Of a DNA stretch of 5,366 bases, positions 1 to 5,366 are shown piece by piece (position 1 is the stretch's first letter; each line of letters starts with the position of its first letter). A model generated the notes under the pieces. That model made no database searches, had not been told where the DNA came from, and saw nothing but the letters and a program-made list of their open reading frames with translations. Source of the stretch: an uncultured Trueperaceae bacterium (GTDB lineage Bacteria; Deinococcota; Deinococci; Deinococcales; Trueperaceae); contig CALCHY010000005.1 of assembly GCA_937907415.1 (NCBI GenBank), positions 1 to 5,366 on the forward strand, in the 5' to 3' direction. The translations under genes were made by a program, and so were the position numbers.

Positions 1-1000
1 GGATGCGCTCGTCTAGTGGCGCGGCGTCCCAGTCGGCCGCGTCAAGCCACGGAAGGTCGAGGATGGTGGTTTGCTCGTCTTGTGCGTTGGCCAGCGCGTC
101 CTCCCAATGGAGGGTCAGCGAAACGGGGTTTGGGCCGGGCTCAACGCTGAGGGTTACGAAGTACTCGCCAGGCAGTCCTGCGATGAGGTCGGGGAGCATC
201 AACCCGCTGGCATCGGCTCCGAGACCGGCCAGGCGCGCCCCATCGCGGTCGACGAAGCGCAGGCTCGCTCCAGCGACGGGCGCCGCCGCGAGGCGGACGC
301 CGCTCCCTCTCAGCGAGCTCAGGCCAGCGACCTCCTGCTCGAAGGCGCGCGCTACGACCTCGTCGTCTTCTAGGAAGACGTAGTTGCCGCGCCCGCCGTC
401 GGCCATGGCCCGCAAGAGATCCTCGTCGTAGTCGCGGCCGAGGCCTAGTGTCGTGGTGGTCACGCCGTGGCTAGCGGCCGCACCGACATCGCGCGCTATC
501 TGAGCGTGGTCTGTGACGCCGGCATTGGCCATGCCGTCGGAGAGGAGCACCACCCGTGCGAGCGCCTCGTCATCAGTGCAGGCGAGCACCTGCGTGAGCC
601 CCTCCGCCCAGCCGCCGAACAGGTTGGTGGAGCCCCCTGGTTCGATTGCCGCGATGCTCTCGGCCAGCCGCCGCACGTCGCTTCCAACGCGCACTAGGGG
701 TTGTACGACGTCCACGCCACTATCGAAGCTGACCACCGCCACCCGATCGCCGGGCACCAACATGCTGACTGCCAGTACCGCCGCGCGCTTGGCCGCCTCG
801 AGCGGCGCGCCGCTCATGGAGCCGGAGCAGTCGATGACGAGCGCGAGGCTAAGGGGTTTGCGGGCGACTTCGGTGGCCGGGTGATCGACGGCGACGCTGA
901 CGAGCAGGTCTAGCTCGCCTCCTCTTAGCGGCAGGCCTGGCTTCGCGGGAACGACGGTCAGTTGCGGTCTTGGCAGGTTGGTGTGGCTGGTGGTCGGCAT
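1..1000 (-). CDS. VWA domain protein with intact MIDAS site (3' end cut by window edge)
   Basis: The frame read on the minus strand from the ATG at 1000-998 stays open for 333 codons and leaves the window at base 1, so the C-terminus is missing. A predicted beta-rich lead-in (residues about 10-48) precedes a VWA domain (about 50-225). The metal-ion-dependent adhesion site is complete: DCSGSMSG supplies D57, S59 and S61, GGSTNLF supplies T125, and LLSDG supplies D155. No signal peptide or membrane segment is visible, so a cytosolic protein that binds a partner through a divalent metal is likely. The region after about residue 230 looks like a beta-sandwich, as is common in YfbK-like VWA proteins. 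The start is supported by AGGGGAG five bases upstream. It follows the MerR-type gene after 85 bases on the same strand, so the two are probably co-transcribed. The VWA fold is certain; the biological role is not known. Confidence 0.93.
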   Translation of the reverse strand, partial: MPTTSHTNLPRPQLTVVPAKPGLPLRGGELDLLVSVAVDHPATEVARKPLSLALVIDCSGSMSGAPLEAAKRAAVLAVSMLVPGDRVAVVSFDSGVDVVQPLVRVGSDVRRLAESIAAIEPGGSTNLFGGWAEGLTQVLACTDDEALARVVLLSDGMANAGVTDHAQIARDVGAAASHGVTTTTLGLGRDYDEDLLRAMADGGRGNYVFLEDDEVVARAFEQEVAGLSSLRGSGVRLAAAPVAGASLRFVDRDGARLAGLGADASGLMLPDLIAGLPGEYFVTLSVEPGPNPVSLTLHWEDALANAQDEQTTILDLPWLDAADWDAAPLDERI

Positions 1001-1005
1001 GGCTT

Positions 1006-1012
1006 CTCCCCT
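1006..1012 (-). promoter_or_regulatory. Strong Shine-Dalgarno sequence of the VWA gene
   Basis: On the minus strand AGGGGAG lies five bases before the ATG at 1000. It fixes the start codon and contrasts with the regulator gene upstream, which has no recognisable ribosome binding site. Confidence 0.8.
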
Positions 1013-1018
1013 CGTTGC

Positions 1019-1040
1019 GCGCGGGTCATTGGGCCCGCGC
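1019..1040 (-). other. GC-rich stem-loop between the MerR-type and VWA genes
   Basis: A perfect 7-bp inverted repeat, GCGCGGG and CCCGCGC, encloses an 8-base loop. It lies just upstream of the VWA Shine-Dalgarno sequence. No run of T follows in the direction of transcription, so an intrinsic terminator is unlikely. An attenuating, RNA-stabilising or translation-modulating hairpin is possible; this is inference only. Confidence 0.45.
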
Positions 1041-1048
1041 AGTGGTGT

Positions 1049-1069
1049 AGGGCCACGGAAAGCGGCCCT
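1049..1069 (-). other. Second stem-loop between the MerR-type and VWA genes
   Basis: A perfect 6-bp inverted repeat, AGGGCC and GGCCCT, has a 9-base loop and begins 17 bases past the regulator's stop codon. Like its neighbour at 1019-1040 it has no T tract. The two hairpins may damp readthrough from the regulator gene into the VWA gene or protect an mRNA end. Confidence 0.4.
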
Positions 1070-1085
1070 GTTCTCCCGACTTCGG

Positions 1086-1826
1086 CTACTTGCGCTTCTT
1101 GCGGACCTGCTCCACCTGCAGGAGGACGACCTTGAGAGCTTGGAGGAGCGCGTCGTCGCCCCAGAGCGTGGTGGGGAGCATGAAGTCGTCGCGAACTGAG
1201 AGCTCCAGGCCGTCGGCCACGTTGAAGCGCGTCCAGCTAGTGGGGGGCTCCTGGCCTAGGAGCAGGGGTGCTTGATTCTGAACGGAGGCCGCGGAAGAGG
1301 GCGGCCGGGTGGCCACTCGCTGGCCCTGTGGTGGCACCTGCGGCGGTGGGCTGGCCGGAGCTGGAGCTGGCATGGAGCCGCCAACGCCCTCTCCCTGCAA
1401 ACCGGCGCGTGCGCGGACCGCGCTGAGGAACGCCGCCTTGGCGGCGCCGTCAGGAGCGCTCGTACTACTCGGCACGAGTTGGAGTTGGACTTCGCCTTCT
1501 AGCAGCGCAGCAACTTGCTCCACGCTTTGCCCTGCGAGGGCGGCGCGGATGGCGCCGCTCCCGAACCCTTGGGCGAGGAGCTTACGGACGACCAGCAGGG
1601 TGGTGAGGTGTTCGAACGTGTAGCGCGCCTCGCGCCCCTCGCGGTGAGCTTCCGGCAGGAGTCCCTCGGTGGTGTAGAAGCGCACTAGCCGCGGGTTCAC
1701 GTCCTCGGCGGCGCGGCCGGTGGCGTCCTTCGGGAGGTAAGTGGGCAGCAGCACGTTGGCTGCGGTAACGAGCTCGGCCAGCGAGTAGATGGCGTCGCGA
1801 TGGCTGGCGAGCGGGTCGGGAAGCAT
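1086..1826 (-). CDS. MerR-type transcriptional regulator
   Basis: The product is 246 residues from the ATG at 1826. The N-terminal part (about 13-100) carries a MerR-like winged helix-turn-helix: YSLAELVTAANV, then NPRLVRFYTTEGLLP (residues 44-58), the wing REGREARYTFEHL, and a helix with GFGSGAIRAAL. About 15 residues (LPTYLPKDATGRAAED, near 27-42) separate the first helix from the second, where classical MerR proteins have a short turn. A proline- and glutamine-rich linker (about 150-195) joins a short C-terminal segment (WTRFNVADGLELSVRDDF onward) that ends in the basic tail KKRK. No cysteine cluster for metal sensing is seen. It sits directly upstream of the VWA gene on the same strand and probably regulates its own promoter, which carries dyads. 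A GTG two codons upstream (1832) is in frame, but the promoter geometry favours the ATG. The effector is unknown. Confidence 0.88.
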   Translation of the reverse strand: MLPDPLASHRDAIYSLAELVTAANVLLPTYLPKDATGRAAEDVNPRLVRFYTTEGLLPEAHREGREARYTFEHLTTLLVVRKLLAQGFGSGAIRAALAGQSVEQVAALLEGEVQLQLVPSSTSAPDGAAKAAFLSAVRARAGLQGEGVGGSMPAPAPASPPPQVPPQGQRVATRPPSSAASVQNQAPLLLGQEPPTSWTRFNVADGLELSVRDDFMLPTTLWGDDALLQALKVVLLQVEQVRKKRK

Positions 1827-1832
1827 GCTCAC

Positions 1833-1861
1833 AGATTAAGACTTACAGCCTTCACTGTCAA
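1833..1861 (-). promoter_or_regulatory. Sigma-70-type promoter giving a leaderless MerR-type transcript
   Basis: Read on the minus strand, a perfect TTGACA -35 box (1861-1856) is followed by a 17-base spacer and a TAATCT -10 box (1838-1833). Six bases after the -10 box comes the A of the ATG at 1826, exactly where transcription would be expected to begin. No Shine-Dalgarno sequence is possible in such a message. The 17-base spacing is optimal, unlike the 19-20 bases typical of promoters that MerR proteins activate by twisting DNA, so repression is the likelier mode here. Confidence 0.82.
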
Positions 1862-1862
1862 G
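1842..1862. promoter_or_regulatory. Imperfect dyad over the -35 box and spacer (candidate MerR operator)
   Basis: CTTACAG (1842-1848) and CTGTCAAG (1855-1862) face each other across six bases. They are symmetric apart from one extra base in the second arm. The dyad covers the -35 element and most of the spacer, the usual place for a MerR-family dimer. It is assigned as an operator by position and symmetry only. Confidence 0.5.
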
Positions 1863-1895
1863 GTCAGTCATTACTGCAATCTAATGACACTAACC
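1862..1895. promoter_or_regulatory. Inverted repeat just upstream of the MerR-type promoter
   Basis: GTCATTA (1867-1873) and TAATGAC (1882-1888) form a perfect 7-bp inverted repeat with an 8-base centre. The symmetry continues imperfectly outward (GGTCA on the left and CTAACC on the right, with two extra bases in the right arm). It is AT-rich against a GC-rich background and abuts the -35 box. No T tract follows, so it is a better candidate for a protein-binding site than for the permease terminator. Confidence 0.55.
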
Positions 1896-1986
1896 GACCT
1901 CCGCGTGGACCTCGCGGCACGGCAACGAGCCCGCTCCAGCTCACGGCGGATAACCAGCTATACGACCCGGAACACCGCGCTCGACT

Positions 1987-3312
1987 TCACGCTTCCGACC
2001 GTAGCCTGCGAGCAACGGCCTGCCAGAGAAGCCCAACTCCAACCAAGCCAACCCCGAAAAGCCAAATCCGGCGCTCCACGAAGAACGCCAGCAGCAGGCA
2101 ACTCACCAGGCCCGCCGCGGCTACCCACCGCGGGTAGTAACGCGCTTCAGACGGCAAGCGCAATGCTGCCAGGTTGGTGATGGCGTAATAGACCAGCACC
2201 GTGAACGCGCTGAAGCTCCAAGTAGTGCGTACGTTCCCGGTAGCAGCTAGGACCGCGATCACTACTCCGACGGCGATCACGGCCGCCGACGGCGTGCTTC
2301 CCGTCGGGTCGAGTCGCCCGAAGACCGCCGGCACGTCGCGCCTTCGCCCCATCGCAAGCAGAACCCGCGACAAGCCAAGGATGAGGTTCAGTAGCACCCC
2401 GACCATCGCCGTGATCGCCCCAATGGCAAGAACGTGCGGCGCCCAGCCGAAGCCGAAGTCGCGAGCGACATGTTCGAGCGGCGCGGCGCGGTTCCGCACG
2501 GCCGCCAGGACTGCCGCCCCAGCCTCCCCCACTCCGACCAACGAAACCAAGATGTAGACGACCGCGACAACGACGAGTGCGGCGATGATGGCGCGCGGAA
2601 TGGTCGTGCGCGGCTCACGCACTTCCTCACCGAGAGTGGCGATGCGGCCGTAGCCGGTGTAAGCCACGAACATCAGCGCGGATGCGTACAGCAGCGCAGA
2701 TAGTGGGCCCCTGCCCTCCTCGGGCGCGAAGAAAGGCACGAAGTTCGTCAGCCCCTCGCGGACGGCTCCGGGCAGTCCGGCCAGCACGAAGAACGCCAGG
2801 CTCGCCAGGGTAACGCTCACGATGACGATGTTCGCGCGGTTCGAGCGCCGGATGCCAGCCAGCACCGTCAGGGTCAAGACGGCCACTAGCGCCAGCGCCA
2901 GCGGCACAACCTCCCCGCCCTCTCTCCTACCAACTAACGCCAACGCGTAGCCGGCGAAACCCAAGGCGGCGGTCGCGGCCGAAGCGCTCTTCGCCAAGAG
3001 GAACAACCAGCCGGCCAAGAACCCGAACCACGAGTTCAGGTAGCGATAACCGTACTCATACGTGCCACCAGACACGGGGTGGTTAGCGGCTAGTTGCGCG
3101 CTCGACAAGCCGTTGAAAGTCGCAACCACCGCGCCGATGACAACGGCCAAAACCACCGACGGGCCGGTGATACCGGCGGCGATGCCGATGGAGACGAACA
3201 CGCCAGTACCGATGATGCTCCCGAGGCCCATCATGACGGCGCCGAACGTGCCGACCTCGCGCCGGAGCTGCGCGCTTTCCGGCGGTGCCGCGCTACCGGG
3301 GTCAGGCCTCAT
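1987..3312 (-). CDS. APC-superfamily amino acid permease
   Basis: The product is 441 residues, a normal length for the amino acid-polyamine-organocation family, and is dominated by roughly twelve hydrophobic segments. Segment 1 carries the family signature GLGSIIGTGVFVSIG (residues 29-43), whose unwound glycine-rich stretch binds the substrate's amino and carboxyl groups. NHPVSGGTYEYGYR follows segment 2 (77-90). The cytoplasmic loop after segment 6 holds YTGYGRIATLGEE and EVREPRTTIPRAI (218-242), a hallmark of YfnA/cationic-type APC transporters. SRVLLAMGRRRDVP lies near 315-328. The protein should sit in the cytoplasmic membrane and move an amino acid with protons or by exchange; the substrate cannot be read from the sequence. 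The ATG at 3312 has AGGGAG five bases upstream. It points the same way as the regulator gene, but that gene has its own promoter, and it is divergent from the HAD-GH65 gene. Confidence 0.95.
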   Translation of the reverse strand: MRPDPGSAAPPESAQLRREVGTFGAVMMGLGSIIGTGVFVSIGIAAGITGPSVVLAVVIGAVVATFNGLSSAQLAANHPVSGGTYEYGYRYLNSWFGFLAGWLFLLAKSASAATAALGFAGYALALVGRREGGEVVPLALALVAVLTLTVLAGIRRSNRANIVIVSVTLASLAFFVLAGLPGAVREGLTNFVPFFAPEEGRGPLSALLYASALMFVAYTGYGRIATLGEEVREPRTTIPRAIIAALVVVAVVYILVSLVGVGEAGAAVLAAVRNRAAPLEHVARDFGFGWAPHVLAIGAITAMVGVLLNLILGLSRVLLAMGRRRDVPAVFGRLDPTGSTPSAAVIAVGVVIAVLAATGNVRTTWSFSAFTVLVYYAITNLAALRLPSEARYYPRWVAAAGLVSCLLLAFFVERRIWLFGVGLVGVGLLWQAVARRLRSEA

Positions 3313-3481
3313 GGGTGCTCCCTAGGTCGTCGGCCTGGCCACAATTTCTCGTTAGGCACGGGTTGCGGTTCCCAACATCAGAGCCAACGATACTCGCCGT
3401 CGCAACCGCCGTCAGCACCTGGTGTCGCTACGGGACGCGCCAATGGCGGCACTCGTCGCCCGCGGCCCATTATCGTTACCC
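3313..3481. other. Divergent intergenic region (permease / HAD-GH65)
   Basis: This 169-base stretch must hold promoters for both flanking genes. A widely spaced inverted repeat, GGTTGCG (3361-3367) and CGCAACC (3401-3407), could be a shared regulator site, but this is weak. On the plus strand TATCGT (3471-3476) lies five bases before the ATG at 3482 and could be a -10 box for a leaderless or near-leaderless message; no convincing -35 box accompanies it. No confident permease promoter was found. Confidence 0.4.
3318..3323 (-). promoter_or_regulatory. Shine-Dalgarno sequence of the permease gene
   Basis: On the minus strand AGGGAG lies five bases before the ATG at 3312. This supports that start and shows that the permease message has a leader. 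Confidence 0.75.
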
Positions 3482-5366
3482 ATGCGCCAGCCCATCTCGC
3501 TACCGGACCTCTCGAAGTTCGCAGCGGTGCTTTTCGATCTCGACGGCGTCCTCACCCCCACCGCCGAGGTGCATATGCGCGCCTGGGAGGCGCTCTTCAC
3601 GCCGTTCCTCCGCGACCGCCCTGGCGCCGCGCCGTACACGGTGAAGGACTACTACGACCACATCGACGGCAAGCAGCGCTTCGAGGGCGTCGAGCAGCTC
3701 CTGCACTCCCGCGGGCTTTCGCTACCGTTCGGAGCGCCAGATGACGCGCCGTCCGCGGCCACCATCTGCGGCCTCGGGAACCGTAAGAACCTCGAGTTTC
3801 AACGCATCCTCGCGGAGGAGGGCGTGGCGGCGTACCCGGGTTCGTTGGCGCTGATGGACGCGTTGGCAGCACACGGCATTTCCGTTGCGGTCGTGTCTAG
3901 CTCGCGGAACGCCGCCAGCGTGCTTGCCGCAGCGGGACTAACGGATCGCTTTCGCGTCGTGGTGGACGGCGTAAAGGCTGCCGCTGAAGGGCTCGCGAGC
4001 AAGCCGGAGCCGGCCACCTACCTGGCGGCCGCGCACCTCCTGGGAGCCGACCCCGCCAAGACCGTCGTGATCGAGGACGCCATCGCGGGTGTCGCCGCAG
4101 GGCGCGCAGGCGGTTTCGGGTTGGTCGTCGGCGTCGACCGTGGCGCCGGTGCTAACGCGTTGTCGCTGGCGGGCGCGGACGTGGTCGTCGTCGACCTGGC
4201 GCCGCTAGCGGCCGCCGTGGCACTTCCACCACTCGACCGCCGCCGCTACCCAGTTGACGAGTGGCGCCTGGTGGAACTCGCGCGACCGGCCGCAGCGCAA
4301 CGCGGCCACTCCGAGACGCTTTTCGCCTTAGGTAACGGCTACCTCGGCCTGCGCGGCAACGACGCGGAGGGCGGAGCCGCGTACGAGCACGGCACGTTCA
4401 TCAACGGTTTTCACGAGACCTGGCCCATCGTCTACCCAGAGGCCGCTTACGGCTTCGCGACCGTCGGTCAGACCATCCTGAACCTCCCGGACGCCAAGAC
4501 CATCCGCCTGCAAGTCGGTCCGCACACGCTCGACCTAGACAGCGCCGCGCTCGACGATTACCGGCGCACGCTCGACATGCGGACTGGCGCTCTCGAGCGC
4601 CGGCTCGTCTGGCGCACGCCGGCTGGTGAACGTGTCGCCGTTTCCTCGCGCAGGCTCGTCAGTTTCAGCGACAAGCATCTGGCCGCGATGGAGTACAGCG
4701 TCACGTTGCTCGACGCCGACGCTAACCTGACGATCACGTCACTGCTGGTGGACCGCCAGGCGGAGGTGGCCGGGCTCGGCGCTGCGGGCTTCGACCCGCG
4801 CCGGGGGGAGGACATGCGTGGCGCGCTCATCCCGCAGCGCCACGGCCAGGATGGAGAGCGCACCTTCCTGGCTCACACGACGCGCCGCTCCGCCCTCGGT
4901 CTGGCGTCCATGGTCGACCAGCACGTAACGGGCGCCCCTCATGAGGCGCGCACCAGTACCTCGCCAACCTCAACCGCGGTGACTTACCAGGTAGCGGCGA
5001 AGCGCGGTGTCAGCGTCACGCTGCACAAGTTGGTGGCGTATCACGACGGCCGCGCCGACGAACTCCCAGCCCTCATCAAGGCGTGCCACGCGACCCTAGA
5101 CGACGCACGCGCCGCCGGCCTCACCCAACTGTTCGCCACGCAGGCGTCATGGCTCGAGGAGTTCTGGTCAGCGGGAGACGTGAAAGTCGCGGGTCAGGCG
5201 GCCGTGCAGCAGGCGCTGCGTTGGAGCCTCTTCCAGTTGGCTCAGGCGGCAGCGCGCGCAGATGGGCGGGGTGTCGCCGCGAAGGGCGTGAGCGGCAGCG
5301 GCTACTCTGGGCACTACTTCTGGGACACCGAGATCTACGTCCTCCCCTACCTGATCCACACGCGAC
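3482..5366 (+). CDS. Bifunctional beta-phosphoglucomutase / GH65 glycoside phosphorylase fusion (3' end cut)
   Basis: One frame runs 628 codons from the ATG at 3482 and is open at the window end. Residues about 13-240 are a HAD domain of beta-phosphoglucomutase type: FDLDGVLTPTAEVHMRAW gives the nucleophile D19 and acid-base D21, GNRKN gives K102, VVSSSRN holds the motif II serine, ASKPEP gives K174 and VIEDAIAG gives E198 and D199. After a short linker, GH65 begins near 256: LFALGNGYLGLRGN (280-293), a beta-sandwich to about 525, a helical linker, then the barrel entry with ALRWSLFQL and SGYSGHYFWDTE (606-617). The catalytic acid of GH65 lies further on and is not in the window. GH65 phosphorylases release beta-glucose 1-phosphate from maltose, trehalose, kojibiose or similar sugars; the mutase domain makes glucose 6-phosphate. 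The sugar cannot be assigned. No Shine-Dalgarno sequence is seen; an in-frame ATG at 3443 is an alternative start, which would add 13 residues. Confidence 0.94.
   Translation, partial: MRQPISLPDLSKFAAVLFDLDGVLTPTAEVHMRAWEALFTPFLRDRPGAAPYTVKDYYDHIDGKQRFEGVEQLLHSRGLSLPFGAPDDAPSAATICGLGNRKNLEFQRILAEEGVAAYPGSLALMDALAAHGISVAVVSSSRNAASVLAAAGLTDRFRVVVDGVKAAAEGLASKPEPATYLAAAHLLGADPAKTVVIEDAIAGVAAGRAGGFGLVVGVDRGAGANALSLAGADVVVVDLAPLAAAVALPPLDRRRYPVDEWRLVELARPAAAQRGHSETLFALGNGYLGLRGNDAEGGAAYEHGTFINGFHETWPIVYPEAAYGFATVGQTILNLPDAKTIRLQVGPHTLDLDSAALDDYRRTLDMRTGALERRLVWRTPAGERVAVSSRRLVSFSDKHLAAMEYSVTLLDADANLTITSLLVDRQAEVAGLGAAGFDPRRGEDMRGALIPQRHGQDGERTFLAHTTRRSALGLASMVDQHVTGAPHEARTSTSPTSTAVTYQVAAKRGVSVTLHKLVAYHDGRADELPALIKACHATLDDARAAGLTQLFATQASWLEEFWSAGDVKVAGQAAVQQALRWSLFQLAQAAARADGRGVAAKGVSGSGYSGHYFWDTEIYVLPYLIHTR

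Larger units (their letters stand above)
1833..1986. other. Intergenic region between permease stop and regulator start
   Basis: These 154 bases hold the regulator promoter and both dyads, plus a near-perfect 17-base palindrome at 1901-1917 (arms CCGCG and CGCGG with an inner GG/CC pair). No T-rich intrinsic terminator for the permease is visible on the minus strand. No small open reading frame with a credible start was found here. Confidence 0.6.

Noticed and set aside
71..913. Several plus-strand open frames opposite the VWA gene
   Set aside because: The minus frame gives a clear VWA protein with every MIDAS residue; the plus frames are compositionally odd shadows.
1827..1832. GTG at 1832 as the regulator's start codon
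   Set aside because: It would begin immediately after the -10 box, upstream of the expected transcription start; the ATG at 1826 fits the +1 position exactly.
1862..1895. The AT-rich inverted repeat as the intrinsic terminator of the permease
   Set aside because: No T tract follows it on the minus strand and it abuts a near-consensus promoter.
1800..2180. A 126-codon plus-strand open frame over the regulator promoter and permease 3' end
   Set aside because: It has no family resemblance, runs antisense to two well-supported genes and covers promoter elements.
3094..3744. A 216-codon plus-strand open frame across the permease start and into the HAD-GH65 gene
   Set aside because: It is antisense to the permease and out of frame with the HAD domain, has arginine- and proline-rich low-quality composition with no recognisable motif, and is explained by few stops in GC-rich DNA.
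3482..4250. The HAD part as a separate gene followed by an independent GH65 gene
   Set aside because: No stop codon or frame change occurs between the two domains; the frame is continuous from 3482 to the window end.
1..5366. CRISPR arrays, tRNA or rRNA genes, insertion sequences, riboswitches
   Set aside because: No regularly spaced repeats, cloverleaf or rRNA-like stretches, transposase motifs, terminal repeats or recognisable riboswitch cores were seen, and almost all bases are accounted for by four genes.

Overview
This is a GC-rich bacterial segment with four protein-coding genes packed almost end to end. No RNA genes, insertion sequences, CRISPR arrays or origins were seen. The host cannot be named. 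The high GC, the apparently leaderless promoter of the regulator gene and the sugar phosphorylase fusion would suit a Deinococcota (Trueperaceae-like) or actinobacterial genome. This is a low-confidence inference, not a match.

Positions 1-1832, minus strand: an apparent two-gene operon. A MerR-type regulator (about 1826-1086) is followed after 85 bases by a von Willebrand factor A (VWA) protein with a complete metal-binding site. The VWA gene runs off the left edge of the window. The regulator has a near-consensus sigma-70 promoter (TTGACA, 17 bases, TAATCT) whose expected transcription start falls on the A of its ATG, so the message is probably leaderless. Two dyads lie on or just upstream of this promoter and are the best candidates for an autoregulatory operator. 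The second gene instead has a strong Shine-Dalgarno sequence, and two GC-rich stem-loops lie between the genes.

Positions 1987-3312, minus strand: a 441-residue APC-superfamily amino acid permease with its own Shine-Dalgarno sequence. It is separated from the regulator by about 150 bases that hold the promoter and palindromes. Positions 3313-3481 are a divergent intergenic region.

Positions 3482 to the right edge, plus strand: one continuous reading frame that joins a beta-phosphoglucomutase-type HAD domain (about residues 13-240) to a GH65 disaccharide phosphorylase (from about residue 256). The frame is still open at the window end. The chemistry fits together. A GH65 phosphorylase splits an alpha-glucosyl disaccharide with phosphate to give beta-glucose 1-phosphate, and the mutase turns that into glucose 6-phosphate for glycolysis.

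The most notable items are the bifunctional HAD-GH65 fusion, the leaderless MerR promoter with its dyads, and the uncharacterised MerR-VWA pair, whose remaining partners may lie beyond the left edge.
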